Below are positions 18,225-26,319 of a DNA stretch of 64,000 nucleotides, in pieces (positions within the stretch are counted from its first letter, which is position 1; every line of letters starts with the position of its first letter). The notes under the pieces are model-generated. The model had not been told where the DNA came from. It saw nothing but the letters and a program-made list of their open reading frames with translations, and did not search any database. Origin of the DNA: Pseudomonas spelaei. Lineage in GTDB: Bacteria; Pseudomonadota; Gammaproteobacteria; Pseudomonadales; Pseudomonadaceae. Made by a program: the position numbers and the translations under genes. The stretch lies in NCBI RefSeq assembly GCF_009724245.1, contig NZ_WNNK01000008.1, positions 167,227-231,226 of the forward strand. The letters run 5' to 3'.

Positions 18225-19607
18225 ATGGCTTTAGATCTATTCGTCGTACTCATCTACGCCGCCGGCATGTTGGTGCTCGGCTACTACGGCATGCGCCGCG
18301 CCAAGACCCATGAAGACTATCTGGTGGCCGGCCGCAACCTGGGCCCGACGCTGTACATGGGCACCATGGCCGCCACCGTCCTTGGTGGTGCATCCACCGT
18401 CGGCACCGTGCGCCTGGGTTATGTCCACGGCATTTCCGGGTTCTGGCTGTGTGCCGCGTTGGGCGCGGGCATCATCGCGCTGAACCTGTTCCTCGCCAAA
18501 CCGCTGCTCAAGCTGAAAATCTTCACCGTGACCCAGGTCCTGGAGAAGCGCTACAACCCCATGGCCCGCCAGGCCAGTGCGGTGATCATGCTGGCCTATG
18601 CGCTGATGATCGGCGTGACCTCGATCCTCGCCATCGGCACCGTGCTGCAAGTGCTGTTCGACCTGCCGTTCTGGATCTCGGTATTGGTCGGTGGCGGTGT
18701 GGTGGTGGTCTATTCGACCATCGGCGGCATGTGGTCGCTGACCCTGACCGACATTGTGCAATTCGTGATCAAGACCGTCGGCCTGATGTTTATCCTGCTG
18801 CCGATCTGCCTGTACCGCGTCGGCGGCTGGGACGAACTGGTAGCCAAGCTGCCCGCGTCGAATTTCAGCTTCACCGAAATCGGCTGGGACACCATCATCA
18901 CCTACTTCATGATCTACTTCTTCGGCATCCTGATCGGCCAGGACATCTGGCAGCGCGTGTTCACCGCGCGTGATGAAAAGGTCGCCAAGTACGCAGGCAC
19001 CTTCGCCGGTTTCTACTGCATCCTCTACGGCCTGGCCTGTGCACTGATCGGCATGGCCGCCCATGTGCTGCTCCCGGACCTGGACAACGTCAACAACGCC
19101 TTCGCCGCCATCGTCAAAGTCTCGCTGCCTGACGGCATTCGCGGCCTGGTGATTGCCGCCGCACTGGCCGCGATGATGTCCACCGCCAGCGCCGGCTTGC
19201 TCGCCGCCTCCACGGTATTGACCGAAGACCTGCTGCCGCGCCTGCGGGGTGGTAAACAGTCGAGCCTGAATATCAACCGCCTGTTTACCCTGCTGACGGG
19301 TATCGCCGTGCTGGGCATTGCCCTGGTAGTGAGCGACGTGATCAGCGCCTTGACCCTGGCTTACAACCTGCTGGTGGGCGGTATGTTGATTCCGCTGATC
19401 GGGGCGATTTTCTGGAAACGTGCGACTACCTCTGGGGCAATCACCTCCATGACGCTGGGCTTTGTCACGGCTCTGGCATTCATGATCAAGGATGGGTTGG
19501 ACGCCAATACGCCGATCTATTACAGCCTCGGTGTGGGCCTGGTGAGTTTTGTACTGGTGAGTTTGTTGTCTCGCCGGCCGGAGGCAGCGGCTGTTCGCGC
19601 GGTCTGA
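18225..19607 (+). CDS. Sodium:solute symporter family transporter
   Basis: A 460-residue SSS-family (PF00474) Na+-coupled transporter with about 13 hydrophobic segments. The conserved early motif GRNLGPTLYMGTMAATVLGGASTVG and the mid-protein VIAAALAAMMSTASAGLLAAS are typical. It is the last gene of the gbu operon, 35 bp after the NCS1 gene, and is followed by a terminator. In PAO1 a related symporter is linked to guanidino-acid catabolism; here 4-guanidinobutyrate uptake is the best guess. Confidence 0.9.
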   Translation: MALDLFVVLIYAAGMLVLGYYGMRRAKTHEDYLVAGRNLGPTLYMGTMAATVLGGASTVGTVRLGYVHGISGFWLCAALGAGIIALNLFLAKPLLKLKIFTVTQVLEKRYNPMARQASAVIMLAYALMIGVTSILAIGTVLQVLFDLPFWISVLVGGGVVVVYSTIGGMWSLTLTDIVQFVIKTVGLMFILLPICLYRVGGWDELVAKLPASNFSFTEIGWDTIITYFMIYFFGILIGQDIWQRVFTARDEKVAKYAGTFAGFYCILYGLACALIGMAAHVLLPDLDNVNNAFAAIVKVSLPDGIRGLVIAAALAAMMSTASAGLLAASTVLTEDLLPRLRGGKQSSLNINRLFTLLTGIAVLGIALVVSDVISALTLAYNLLVGGMLIPLIGAIFWKRATTSGAITSMTLGFVTALAFMIKDGLDANTPIYYSLGVGLVSFVLVSLLSRRPEAAAVRAV

Positions 19608-19624
19608 TAACGAAGCTTTCTTCA

Positions 19625-19660
19625 GCGGGTGCGACGTCGGTTGTCGCACCCGTTTTTTTT
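19625..19660 (+). terminator. rho-independent terminator of the gbu operon
   Basis: CGGGTGCGAC (19626-19635) pairs with GTCGCACCCG (19643-19652), 7-nt loop, followed by eight T. Confidence 0.93.
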
Positions 19661-19680
19661 GCCTGCAATACCAAACAAAT

Positions 19681-19769
19681 GTGGGAGCGGGCTTGCTCGC
19701 GAATGCAGTGGGTCAGTCAACATATCCAGTGACTGACACTGCGCATTCGCGAGCAAGCCCGCTCCCACA
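19681..19769. repeat. REP doublet, GTGGGAGCGGGCTTGCTCGC family
   Basis: Inverted copies of GTGGGAGCGGGCTTGCTCGC at the two ends, with a further inner dyad (CAGTCA...TGACTG). It lies between the gbu terminator and the convergent 40-residue gene. Confidence 0.9.
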
Positions 19770-19830
19770 TTAAATCCCAGGTGCCTCACAGACCGCGCTC
19801 AAACACCGATGCTTGAGCGCCTTTCAGGAC

Positions 19831-19953
19831 TTACCTGCGACGCGGCCGACGTTGCTCATCATCGGTGCGAATAGGCACCGGTTGCAGCGGTGGCTCGATC
19901 AAGCCCAGTGCGACGCCGAGGTCGTGCAGCCAGTTTTGCAGTTTCTCTTTCAT
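19831..19953 (-). CDS. PA1414-like small protein (40 residues)
   Basis: Translation is MKEKLQNWLHDLGVALGLIE followed by a Pro-rich, Arg-rich tail ending RRPRRR. An AAGGGGG ribosome site lies just before the ATG at 19953. The sequence matches what I recall of the P. aeruginosa PA1414 family, whose gene also lies near the gbu cluster; that locus yields the anaerobically induced small RNA SicX. A hairpin (GCGCTCAA 19795-19802 with TTGAGCGC 19813-19820) follows the stop. Whether this locus yields a regulatory RNA here cannot be told; I see no clean ANR box upstream. Confidence 0.8.
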   Translation of the reverse strand: MKEKLQNWLHDLGVALGLIEPPLQPVPIRTDDEQRRPRRR

Positions 19954-20089
19954 GGTGCCCCCTTGGGGTAATGCCGAACGGCAGAGTTCTGTCGCCGTTT
20001 CATACAGATAGTAGCCCTAAGTCCTACGTAATGCTTGCTTGAAAGCACAACGAACTATTACTGAATGGATCAAAATCCTGACGGTTCGT

Positions 20090-20983
20090 TCAAGCACTCG
20101 CTCGGGAATCTTGTACGGGTTCTACCTTGCCCTCTTGTTGCAGATCAATCCACGCATTGAGGTTAGCCCCGAGCATGCCCTTGCGCCACATCAGCCAGGT
20201 GGTGGCACTGGCAAAAGGCTCCGCCAACGGATGAACGGACACGCTGTCCTTGCCGGGCAGGCTCTCAAGCATGGATTCAGACATCAATGCCACCCCTGAA
20301 CCGGCGATGACACAAGCCAGCATGCCCTGGTACGACTCAATCTCGATGGCCCGGCCCATGGCCACGCGATCGTGGGAAAACCACGCCTCCAGCCGCGCCC
20401 GGTAGGAGCAACTGCGTCGGAAGGTGAACACCGAACGCCCGGCAACGTCCTGGGGCCCGCGCACGGGTGGGTGGTCTGCTTCGCAAATCAGCACCAAACG
20501 CTCTTCACACAGCGGCACGCCGTCCAGGGTTGCGAGGGCCAGCGGCCCGTCTACCAGTGCTGCGTCCAGGCGCCCGGTGATCAGGCCCTCAAGCAACTCA
20601 CCACTGGGCGCCGATTGCACCTGCAAGTTCACCATCGGGTAAGCCTTGTGATAACGCGCCAGCAACGTCGGCAAATGGATCGCCGCCGTGCTGTACATGC
20701 TGCCGAGGACAAAATCCCCGGCCGGCTGCCCACCCTGCACGGCGCCATGGGCTTCGTCATGTAGGGCCAGTAGCCGCGCGCTGTAGTCCAGCAGCACCTT
20801 GCCGGCCGGCGACAACTGCAAGCGCTGGCGCTCACGGACGAACAACTCGACGCCTAACTGTTCTTCCATCTGTTTGAGCCGGGTCGACAGGTTGGATGGC
20901 ACTCGATGCAGGCGTTCGGCGGCGCGAGTGATGGAGCCTTCCTCGGCCACGGCCTGGAAAATCCGCAATTGACTGAACTCCAC
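20090..20983 (-). CDS. LysR-type transcriptional regulator
   Basis: 297 residues; N-terminal HTH (MEFSQLRIFQAVAEEGSITR, then AAERLHRVPSNLSTRLKQME) and a LysR substrate-binding domain with FVLGSMYSTAAIHLP at its start. It is transcribed divergently from an MFS transporter gene 105 bp away, its probable target. The intergenic region has an imperfect AT-rich dyad at 21011-21023. The ligand is unknown. Confidence 0.9.
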   Translation of the reverse strand: MEFSQLRIFQAVAEEGSITRAAERLHRVPSNLSTRLKQMEEQLGVELFVRERQRLQLSPAGKVLLDYSARLLALHDEAHGAVQGGQPAGDFVLGSMYSTAAIHLPTLLARYHKAYPMVNLQVQSAPSGELLEGLITGRLDAALVDGPLALATLDGVPLCEERLVLICEADHPPVRGPQDVAGRSVFTFRRSCSYRARLEAWFSHDRVAMGRAIEIESYQGMLACVIAGSGVALMSESMLESLPGKDSVSVHPLAEPFASATTWLMWRKGMLGANLNAWIDLQQEGKVEPVQDSRASA

Positions 20984-21087
20984 ACCTTTCTCCTAAACTG
21001 AACAAGTTACTCAATATTATTCATTTTTAAAGAAAGTCAATCCATCATAGCCTAGTGGTCACTCGCTGTTTGCAGGAAAAATTGACC

Positions 21088-22254
21088 ATGTCTCCCCTCA
21101 TCCGCTTACTCGCCAGCTTTATCGCCCTGATGATGGCCATGGGCATTGGCCGCTTCGCCCTTACGCCACAAATGCCTCACCTGCTCAGTGAAGGGCAGAT
21201 CGACCTGACAGAGGCCGGCCTGATCGCGGCAGCCAACTACCTGGGCTATTTCGTCGGGGCCGTGGATTCGATGTTCGCCCGTAGCCATCATCATGTACGC
21301 GGGCGGCTGCTCGGTGGACTGTGGCTGTGTGTACTGCTGACCCTGGCTTCGTTCTGGGCCAATGGGTTCTGGTCGCACCTGTTATTGCGCTTTGGTACCG
21401 GCGTCGCCAGTGCATGGGTGCTGGTGATGATCACGGGCTTGAGCCAGCCGCTGGCCATTGCCGCTGGTCGTCCACGCCTGGGGGCTTTGGTCTTTGCCGG
21501 ACCGGGTTTGGGGATTTTTCTGACCGGGCTTCTGGCGCTCGGCTCACACTTGCTGAATCAGACGTCGGCCACCTTATGGCTGATCTATGCCGCGGTTGCC
21601 CTGGTGATGTTGCTGGTGATTCTGCCGCTACTGCCCCAGGCAAACGCCAGCACGGCGCCTGCCGCCAATGCTCAGGGTGGCACCAACGGCAGCATTGCGC
21701 GTTTGGGCTGGATCTATTGCCTGTACGGCCTGGGCTACATCATTCCGGCGACGTTTCTGTCGCAGATGGCCAGTGCCCAGTTCAAAGGTGCCTGGCAGGC
21801 GGATTTATTCTGGCCGTGCTTTGGCTTGGCCTCGGCGATTGGCGTGCTGCTGGTCAGCCTGCGTCGACACAACCCGAACGCTACCCGGCATTGGTTGATC
21901 GCGACATTATGGCTGCAAGGTGCCGGCGTCTTCGCTTGCCTGTTGGGCGATGGCGCGGGGTTGGCGCTGGGGGTTCTGCTGTGCGGGATGCCGTTTCTGG
22001 CGTGCATGCAGTTGGTGATGCAACGCCTGCGTGAAATCGCCCCCCATGGCACCCAACGCAATGCCGGCCTGCTGACCGCGTGTTTTGCCGTTGGCCAACT
22101 AAGCGGCCCGTTATTGGCGGCGGTGAGTAGCCACTTCAGTGGCGGGCTGCAACCTGCCCTGATCGTGGCAGGCAGCGGGTTACTGCTGGCGGGTGCACTG
22201 TTGCTGCGCCCCGCCGCCGCTACCGTAACGGGCGTGAATCCCCTCAGCCAGTGA
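21088..22254 (+). CDS. YbfB/YjiJ-family MFS transporter
   Basis: 388-residue major-facilitator protein of the YbfB/YjiJ group; the conserved N-terminal GIGRFALTPQMPHLL and AANYLGYFVGA in the second helix are characteristic, and about 12 hydrophobic segments fill the protein. The ATG at 21088, with AGGAAAA 8-9 nt upstream, is preferred over an in-frame GTG at 21055. The 3' end overlaps the convergent NCS1 gene by 11 bp. Substrate unknown; control by the divergent LysR gene is likely. Confidence 0.87.
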   Translation: MSPLIRLLASFIALMMAMGIGRFALTPQMPHLLSEGQIDLTEAGLIAAANYLGYFVGAVDSMFARSHHHVRGRLLGGLWLCVLLTLASFWANGFWSHLLLRFGTGVASAWVLVMITGLSQPLAIAAGRPRLGALVFAGPGLGIFLTGLLALGSHLLNQTSATLWLIYAAVALVMLLVILPLLPQANASTAPAANAQGGTNGSIARLGWIYCLYGLGYIIPATFLSQMASAQFKGAWQADLFWPCFGLASAIGVLLVSLRRHNPNATRHWLIATLWLQGAGVFACLLGDGAGLALGVLLCGMPFLACMQLVMQRLREIAPHGTQRNAGLLTACFAVGQLSGPLLAAVSSHFSGGLQPALIVAGSGLLLAGALLLRPAAATVTGVNPLSQ

Positions 22255-23686
22255 CCAACGTCGCCGGGGCACGGACCTGCTCCCGGCGAGCCAGGACCAG
22301 GAAAAACACACCACCAAGGAAGCAGCCGGTAAACCAGGCAAAGTTGGCCATCGGCTGCAGCACGGGAACGAAGGTAATCGCAACCCCCACCAGCGTCGCC
22401 GGCACCAGCGCCTTGACCGCCGTCCAGTTAACCCCGCCGTCGAAGTAGTAACGTCCGCCGGGGCTGTCATCGAACAGCGCGTCGATATCAATCTTCTGCT
22501 TTTTGATCAGGTAGTAGTCCACCAGCAGAATCCCGAACAACGGCCCGATAAACGCCGCCAGTATGTCCAGGGTGTAGTGGATCATCAGTGGATTGTTGAA
22601 CAGGTTCCACGGGGTGATGAAGACCGAGGCGATCGCAGCAATCATCCCGCCGGCGCGCCAACTGATCTTGCTCGGGGCCACGTTGGCGAAATCAAAAGCC
22701 GGCGAGACGAAGTTGGCAACGATATTGATGCCGATGGTCGCGGTAACGAAAGCAAACGCCCCCAGCAATACCGCCATGTCATTGTCGATGCGCGAGACGG
22801 TGGCAATCGGGTCGTGGAGCATTTCACCGAACACCGGCAAGGTGCCCGAGACAATCACTACGGTCACCACGGAGAACGCCAGGAAGTTCACCGGCAGGCC
22901 CCAGAAATTGCCGCGCCGCACGTCCTTCATAGTGCGACAGTAGCGACTGAAATCGCCGAAATTCAAGGTGGGCCCGGAAAAGTACGAGACCACCAGCGCT
23001 GTAGCGACAATCACCTGCCCAAATGCTTCCCAGCCAGACAGGGACTTTTCCGTCAGGGTAAAACTGATATTCGCCCAGCCCGCCTTCCAGACAATCCAGC
23101 CGGCCAGCACAAACATCACCGCGTAGACCACAGGGCCAGCCCAGTCGATAAAGCGACGGATAGACTCCATTCCGGTCCAGAACACCAATGCCTGGAGCGA
23201 CCACAAACTGAGGAAACCGAACCAGCCCAAGTAAGACAGGCCGGCGAAATGCGGCTCAGCGTACGCCGCCATCTGTGGGAGAAACCGCAGCACCACAATG
23301 ATCAAGGCACTGGACGCCAGGTACGTCTGGATCCCGTACCACGCCACGGCGATCAAACCGCGAATCACCGCAGGAATATTCGCCCCGAACACACCAAAGG
23401 CCATCCGGCAGATCACCGGATACGGCACGGCGGCCTGCTGGCTTGGTCTGGCCACCAGATTGGCAATCAACTGAACAATACAGATACCGGCCAACAAGGC
23501 GATCAGCACCTGCCAACTGGCCAACCCCAGGGCAAACAGGCTCGCCGCAAACACATAGCCGCCGACGCTGTGCACATCGCTCATCCAGAAGGCGAAGATG
23601 TTGTACCAGTTCCATTTTTGCGGCAGCGGTCCCAGGTCCTGGTTGTACAGGCGCGGGCTGTAGCCTTTGGGCAATTGTTCGGACAT
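22244..23686 (-). CDS. NCS1 family nucleobase:cation symporter
   Basis: 480-residue NCS1 permease related to uracil/allantoin/hydantoin permeases. Signature NSW-like region: YNQDLGPLPQKWNWYNIFAFWMSDVHSVGGY (split over residues 13-43), and LNFGDFSRYCRTMKDVRRGNF in the middle. The ATG at 23686 has AGGAG 9 nt upstream; the longer frame to 23806 lacks a leader or similarity. It stands alone without catabolic genes, and is only distantly related to the NCS1 transporter at 16678. Substrate uncertain. Confidence 0.88.
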   Translation of the reverse strand: MSEQLPKGYSPRLYNQDLGPLPQKWNWYNIFAFWMSDVHSVGGYVFAASLFALGLASWQVLIALLAGICIVQLIANLVARPSQQAAVPYPVICRMAFGVFGANIPAVIRGLIAVAWYGIQTYLASSALIIVVLRFLPQMAAYAEPHFAGLSYLGWFGFLSLWSLQALVFWTGMESIRRFIDWAGPVVYAVMFVLAGWIVWKAGWANISFTLTEKSLSGWEAFGQVIVATALVVSYFSGPTLNFGDFSRYCRTMKDVRRGNFWGLPVNFLAFSVVTVVIVSGTLPVFGEMLHDPIATVSRIDNDMAVLLGAFAFVTATIGINIVANFVSPAFDFANVAPSKISWRAGGMIAAIASVFITPWNLFNNPLMIHYTLDILAAFIGPLFGILLVDYYLIKKQKIDIDALFDDSPGGRYYFDGGVNWTAVKALVPATLVGVAITFVPVLQPMANFAWFTGCFLGGVFFLVLARREQVRAPATLVTG

Positions 23687-23925
23687 CGCAGGGCTCCTCG
23701 AAAATACCGGCCTGCCACCCGCAACGGGAGTGCGTACGGGAGGCGACATAGTTTGTATACGAGATGACGAGCAGAATGCGTGCCAATGGAATAAAAGACG
23801 GCACAATCCCTCTAGAACAAGGGTCGCAAGAGAGAGGGATCAGCCAACAGAAAGGGAGGTAAAGCGATTAAACGGTGCAGATACGCTCAGCAACGGTGCA
23901 GCTCATCCTGTACACAATCAACTGT

Positions 23926-23951
23926 TTGCAGGAGCAGACGTGCTCCTGCAA
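23926..23951. terminator. perfect hairpin after the CvfB-like gene
   Basis: TTGCAGGAGCA (23926-23936) and TGCTCCTGCAA (23941-23951) form an 11-bp stem with a 4-nt loop, 15 bp beyond the stop of the minus-strand gene. No T tract follows, so it may be an mRNA-stabilising hairpin rather than an intrinsic terminator. Confidence 0.45.
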
Positions 23952-23966
23952 CACAACCCATCGAGG

Positions 23967-24803
23967 TCAGCTCAGCTCAATACGATCCGCGTGGATCACA
24001 ATGTGCCCCTGCTTGTAGAGCGCACCGATGGCCTTCTTGAAATTGCCTTTGCTGACGCCGAACAAACTGCTGATCAAGGCCGGATCGCTTTTATCGCTGA
24101 CCGGCAGCGTGCCGTTGTTGTCACGCAACTTGGCGAGGATCTTCGAGTTCAGGCTGGAGGCCGCCTCTTCACCCACCGGCTGCAGGCTCAGGCTGATGTT
24201 GCCGTCAGCGCGAATCTCTTTGATAAAGCCTTTCTCTTCCTTGCCCGGACGCAGGAACTTGAACACTTCGTTCTTGTGGATCAGGCCCCAGTGCTTGTTG
24301 TTGATGATCGCCTTGAAGCCCATATCGGTGGCTTCGGCAACCAGCAGATCAACTTCCTGGCCGACTTTGTAGTTGGCCGGGGTCTTGTCCAGGTAGCGGT
24401 CAAGACGTGCAGTGGCGGTAATGCGCTTGGTGTGTTTGTCGAGGTAGACGTGCACCACGCAGTATTCACCGGCGCTCATCTGGCGCTTTTCTTCGGAATA
24501 CGGCAGCAACAGATCCTTGGGTAATCCCCAGTCCAGGAACACACCGATGCTGTTGACTTCAACCACTTTCAGACTGGCAAATTCACCCACCTGTACTTTT
24601 GGTTTTTCGGTGGTGGCGATAAGTTTGTCATCGCTGTCCAGATAAATAAAAACGTTCAGCCAGTCTTCATCTTCACTGGGAATATCTTTGGGAATATAAC
24701 GATTAGGCAAGAGGATTTCGCCCTCTTGATCACCGTCCAGGTACAAACCAAAGTTAGTGTGTTTAACCACTTGCAAGCTGTTGTAGCGTCCGACTAAAGC
24801 CAT
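23967..24803 (-). CDS. CvfB-like S1 RNA-binding protein
   Basis: 278-residue cytoplasmic protein of the CvfB/YitL family: tandem S1-like beta-barrel domains (about residues 1-65, 65-140, 145-210; e.g. VGEFASLKVVEVNSIGVFLD and VGQEVDLLVAEATDMGFKAI) and a C-terminal winged-helix (GVSKGNFKKAIGALYKQG). In Gram-positives CvfB binds RNA and affects virulence genes; the role in Pseudomonas is not established. ATG at 24803 is preferred over TTG at 24809. Confidence 0.88.
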   Translation of the reverse strand: MALVGRYNSLQVVKHTNFGLYLDGDQEGEILLPNRYIPKDIPSEDEDWLNVFIYLDSDDKLIATTEKPKVQVGEFASLKVVEVNSIGVFLDWGLPKDLLLPYSEEKRQMSAGEYCVVHVYLDKHTKRITATARLDRYLDKTPANYKVGQEVDLLVAEATDMGFKAIINNKHWGLIHKNEVFKFLRPGKEEKGFIKEIRADGNISLSLQPVGEEAASSLNSKILAKLRDNNGTLPVSDKSDPALISSLFGVSKGNFKKAIGALYKQGHIVIHADRIELS

Positions 24804-25138
24804 TTCCAATACCCTCGTTACGTGGGCGGCATTCTACCCGAGTTTGACGGCAACGGAGCCCCGAGCAAGTCTGCAGCCCTGAAAAATCACGGTCTGGGCC
24901 GGCCTTTTCCCACTAGGCCTCCGCTCGTCTGATCAGCACGGTACATTTCGCTGATGTTCGAGGTCATTTTCACCCATGGGTTTCTAGTTAAAACAGCGAG
25001 TTAGGCGTTTATTTCAAACATCAACTTGGGCATTCCAGAAGAGTGCCGCTTATTTCAGGGGGATATTTGTCAAGCAATTGTCAAGCTTTTCATGTACGAT
25101 AGCTGGCCAAGTTAATTTTCTACAGGTTAGTGGCCGCC
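24804..25138. other. AT-rich intergenic region, 335 bp, no gene recognised
   Basis: Divergent upstream region of the CvfB-like gene and the 59-residue gene. No convincing reading frame. It contains the tandem TTGTCAAGC repeat listed below, and room for a small RNA, but no terminator hairpin with a T tract that would support one. Confidence 0.5.
25067..25086 (+). repeat. tandem TTGTCAAGC repeat upstream of the 59-residue gene
   Basis: TTGTCAAGC at 25067-25075 and again at 25078-25086, an 11-bp period (one helical turn), about 50 bp before the start codon. A possible activator or sigma-factor contact; TACGAT at 25096-25101 might be a -10 but the spacing from either TTGTCA is not optimal. Confidence 0.4.
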
Positions 25139-25318
25139 ATGCGTGTAAAAGCATCCAACAGCAAAGCAAAGCCAGCTCCCGCCGTTGAAACCAGCGAATC
25201 GATCAACAGCCAGATTGCTGCTTTCCTCAAGTCCGGTGGCGAAATCCAGCAGATTGCCAAAGGCGTGAGCGGCCAGACTTTCGGCCCGTCCAAGCAGATC
25301 ACCCTGGGTAAAAAGTAA
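25139..25318 (+). CDS. conserved small basic protein (59 residues), function unknown
   Basis: Begins MRVKASNSKAKPAPAVETSE, a Lys/Ala/Pro-rich disordered N-terminus, followed by a helix INSQIAAFLKSGGEIQQIAKG and a short tail ending ITLGKK. No signal or membrane segment. The protein is strongly basic, which suggests nucleic-acid or ribosome contact, but I recognise no characterised family. The ATG at 25139 is chosen; a GTG three codons upstream is also open and the ribosome site (CAGG) is poor. Confidence 0.7.
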   Translation: MRVKASNSKAKPAPAVETSESINSQIAAFLKSGGEIQQIAKGVSGQTFGPSKQITLGKK

Positions 25319-25334
25319 TACCCCGCGCGTGACA

Positions 25335-25377
25335 CCTGGTCCCTAAGCGCTTTGCCTTCCAAGGCGCTAGGACTAGG
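25335..25377 (+). terminator. long imperfect hairpin after the 59-residue gene
   Basis: CCTGGTCC (25335-25342) pairs with GGACTAGG (25370-25377), and inner AGCGC (25346-25350) with GCGCT (25364-25368). There is no T tract, so its role as a terminator is unsure. Confidence 0.4.
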
Positions 25378-25528
25378 GCCCGAAATACCCCCCTTGATCC
25401 GCCTTCTATTGTGCTAATCGACGAACGGGCCTCATCGCCAGGCTTTCGCCGGTATGCTTGCACACGTCTAAATCGGGCGTTTACCTGATATTTCCCGTTA
25501 CTGCTCCTCGCTTTCCACGGAGTGACGC

Positions 25529-26254
25529 GTGCTCAAAACCTGCATTTTCCTGGCCTGTGCTCTGTTGGCCAGCCCCCTTGCCGAAGCGCAGGTTTTCCAG
25601 CGTGAACTGGGGGACTTTGACCTCAAGCTAGGCACCACCCCCAGCCGCAGCATGGCCCAAGGCCTGGTCAAACCCACATCTGCCGGTAGCGACTCTTTCC
25701 ACGGCGGCTTGGACCTGTCCCACGACAGCGGCCTGTACTTCGGCCAATGGTCGCCCAGCATGGGGCTTTCATCGACCACCAACCTTGAAGTCGACTCCTA
25801 TATGGGCTTCAAGCACCCTTTCGATCAGACCCTGGGCTATGAACTGGGGATGATTCACTACAGCTATCCGAAGTTGAGCCCCCTCGACAGCCAGGAGTTC
25901 TATGGCGGGCTGACCCTGCTGGGCAATCGTTTTGGCGCGGCCTTCAGCAACGATCCGGACCGCCGCGACAGCACGCTGTTTGCCGACCTGGGTGGAACTC
26001 AACCCTTCGGCATCGGCGTCAGCATCAAGTACACCACCCATCAGTTGGGCAGCCCGGTATCGGTGACTGATGGCGGCTCGATTTCCAGCTTCAGCGACTG
26101 GTCAGTGAAATTCTCCCGCCCCGTCATGGGCGTCGACCTGAACCTGATCTACAGCGACTCCAGCCTCAGTGGCGGCGATTGCTCGGCGTACTCCGGACAC
26201 AACTCGCAATGTGACGGCCTGTTGACCTTGAAGGCCGAGCGGTCGTTTTATTGA
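25529..26254 (+). CDS. TorF family putative porin
   Basis: 241-residue outer-membrane beta-barrel candidate. It starts with GTG at 25529 (GGAG 6 nt upstream) and a signal peptide LKTCIFLACALLASPLAEA. The mature part has repeated aromatic/Gly strands such as GLYFGQWSPSMGL, the pattern of TorF/Gcw_chp proteins (PF09694), and ends in Phe-Tyr. Substrate unknown. The following lipoprotein gene is 65 bp downstream in the same direction. Confidence 0.78.
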   Translation: MLKTCIFLACALLASPLAEAQVFQRELGDFDLKLGTTPSRSMAQGLVKPTSAGSDSFHGGLDLSHDSGLYFGQWSPSMGLSSTTNLEVDSYMGFKHPFDQTLGYELGMIHYSYPKLSPLDSQEFYGGLTLLGNRFGAAFSNDPDRRDSTLFADLGGTQPFGIGVSIKYTTHQLGSPVSVTDGGSISSFSDWSVKFSRPVMGVDLNLIYSDSSLSGGDCSAYSGHNSQCDGLLTLKAERSFY

Positions 26255-26319
26255 TGGGCTGAACTGTCGCCGTCATGGCGGGTTCAGATGAACTGTCCCA
26301 TCTGCGCAAGGACTCGCCC

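Noticed and set aside
18237..19649. 470-codon minus-strand frame opposite the sodium symporter
   Set aside because: Shadow; Gly/Gln/His-rich translation without domains.
20060..20082. Possible ANR box upstream of the PA1414-like gene
   Set aside because: ATCAA is present but the other half does not match TTGAT with the proper 4-bp spacer.
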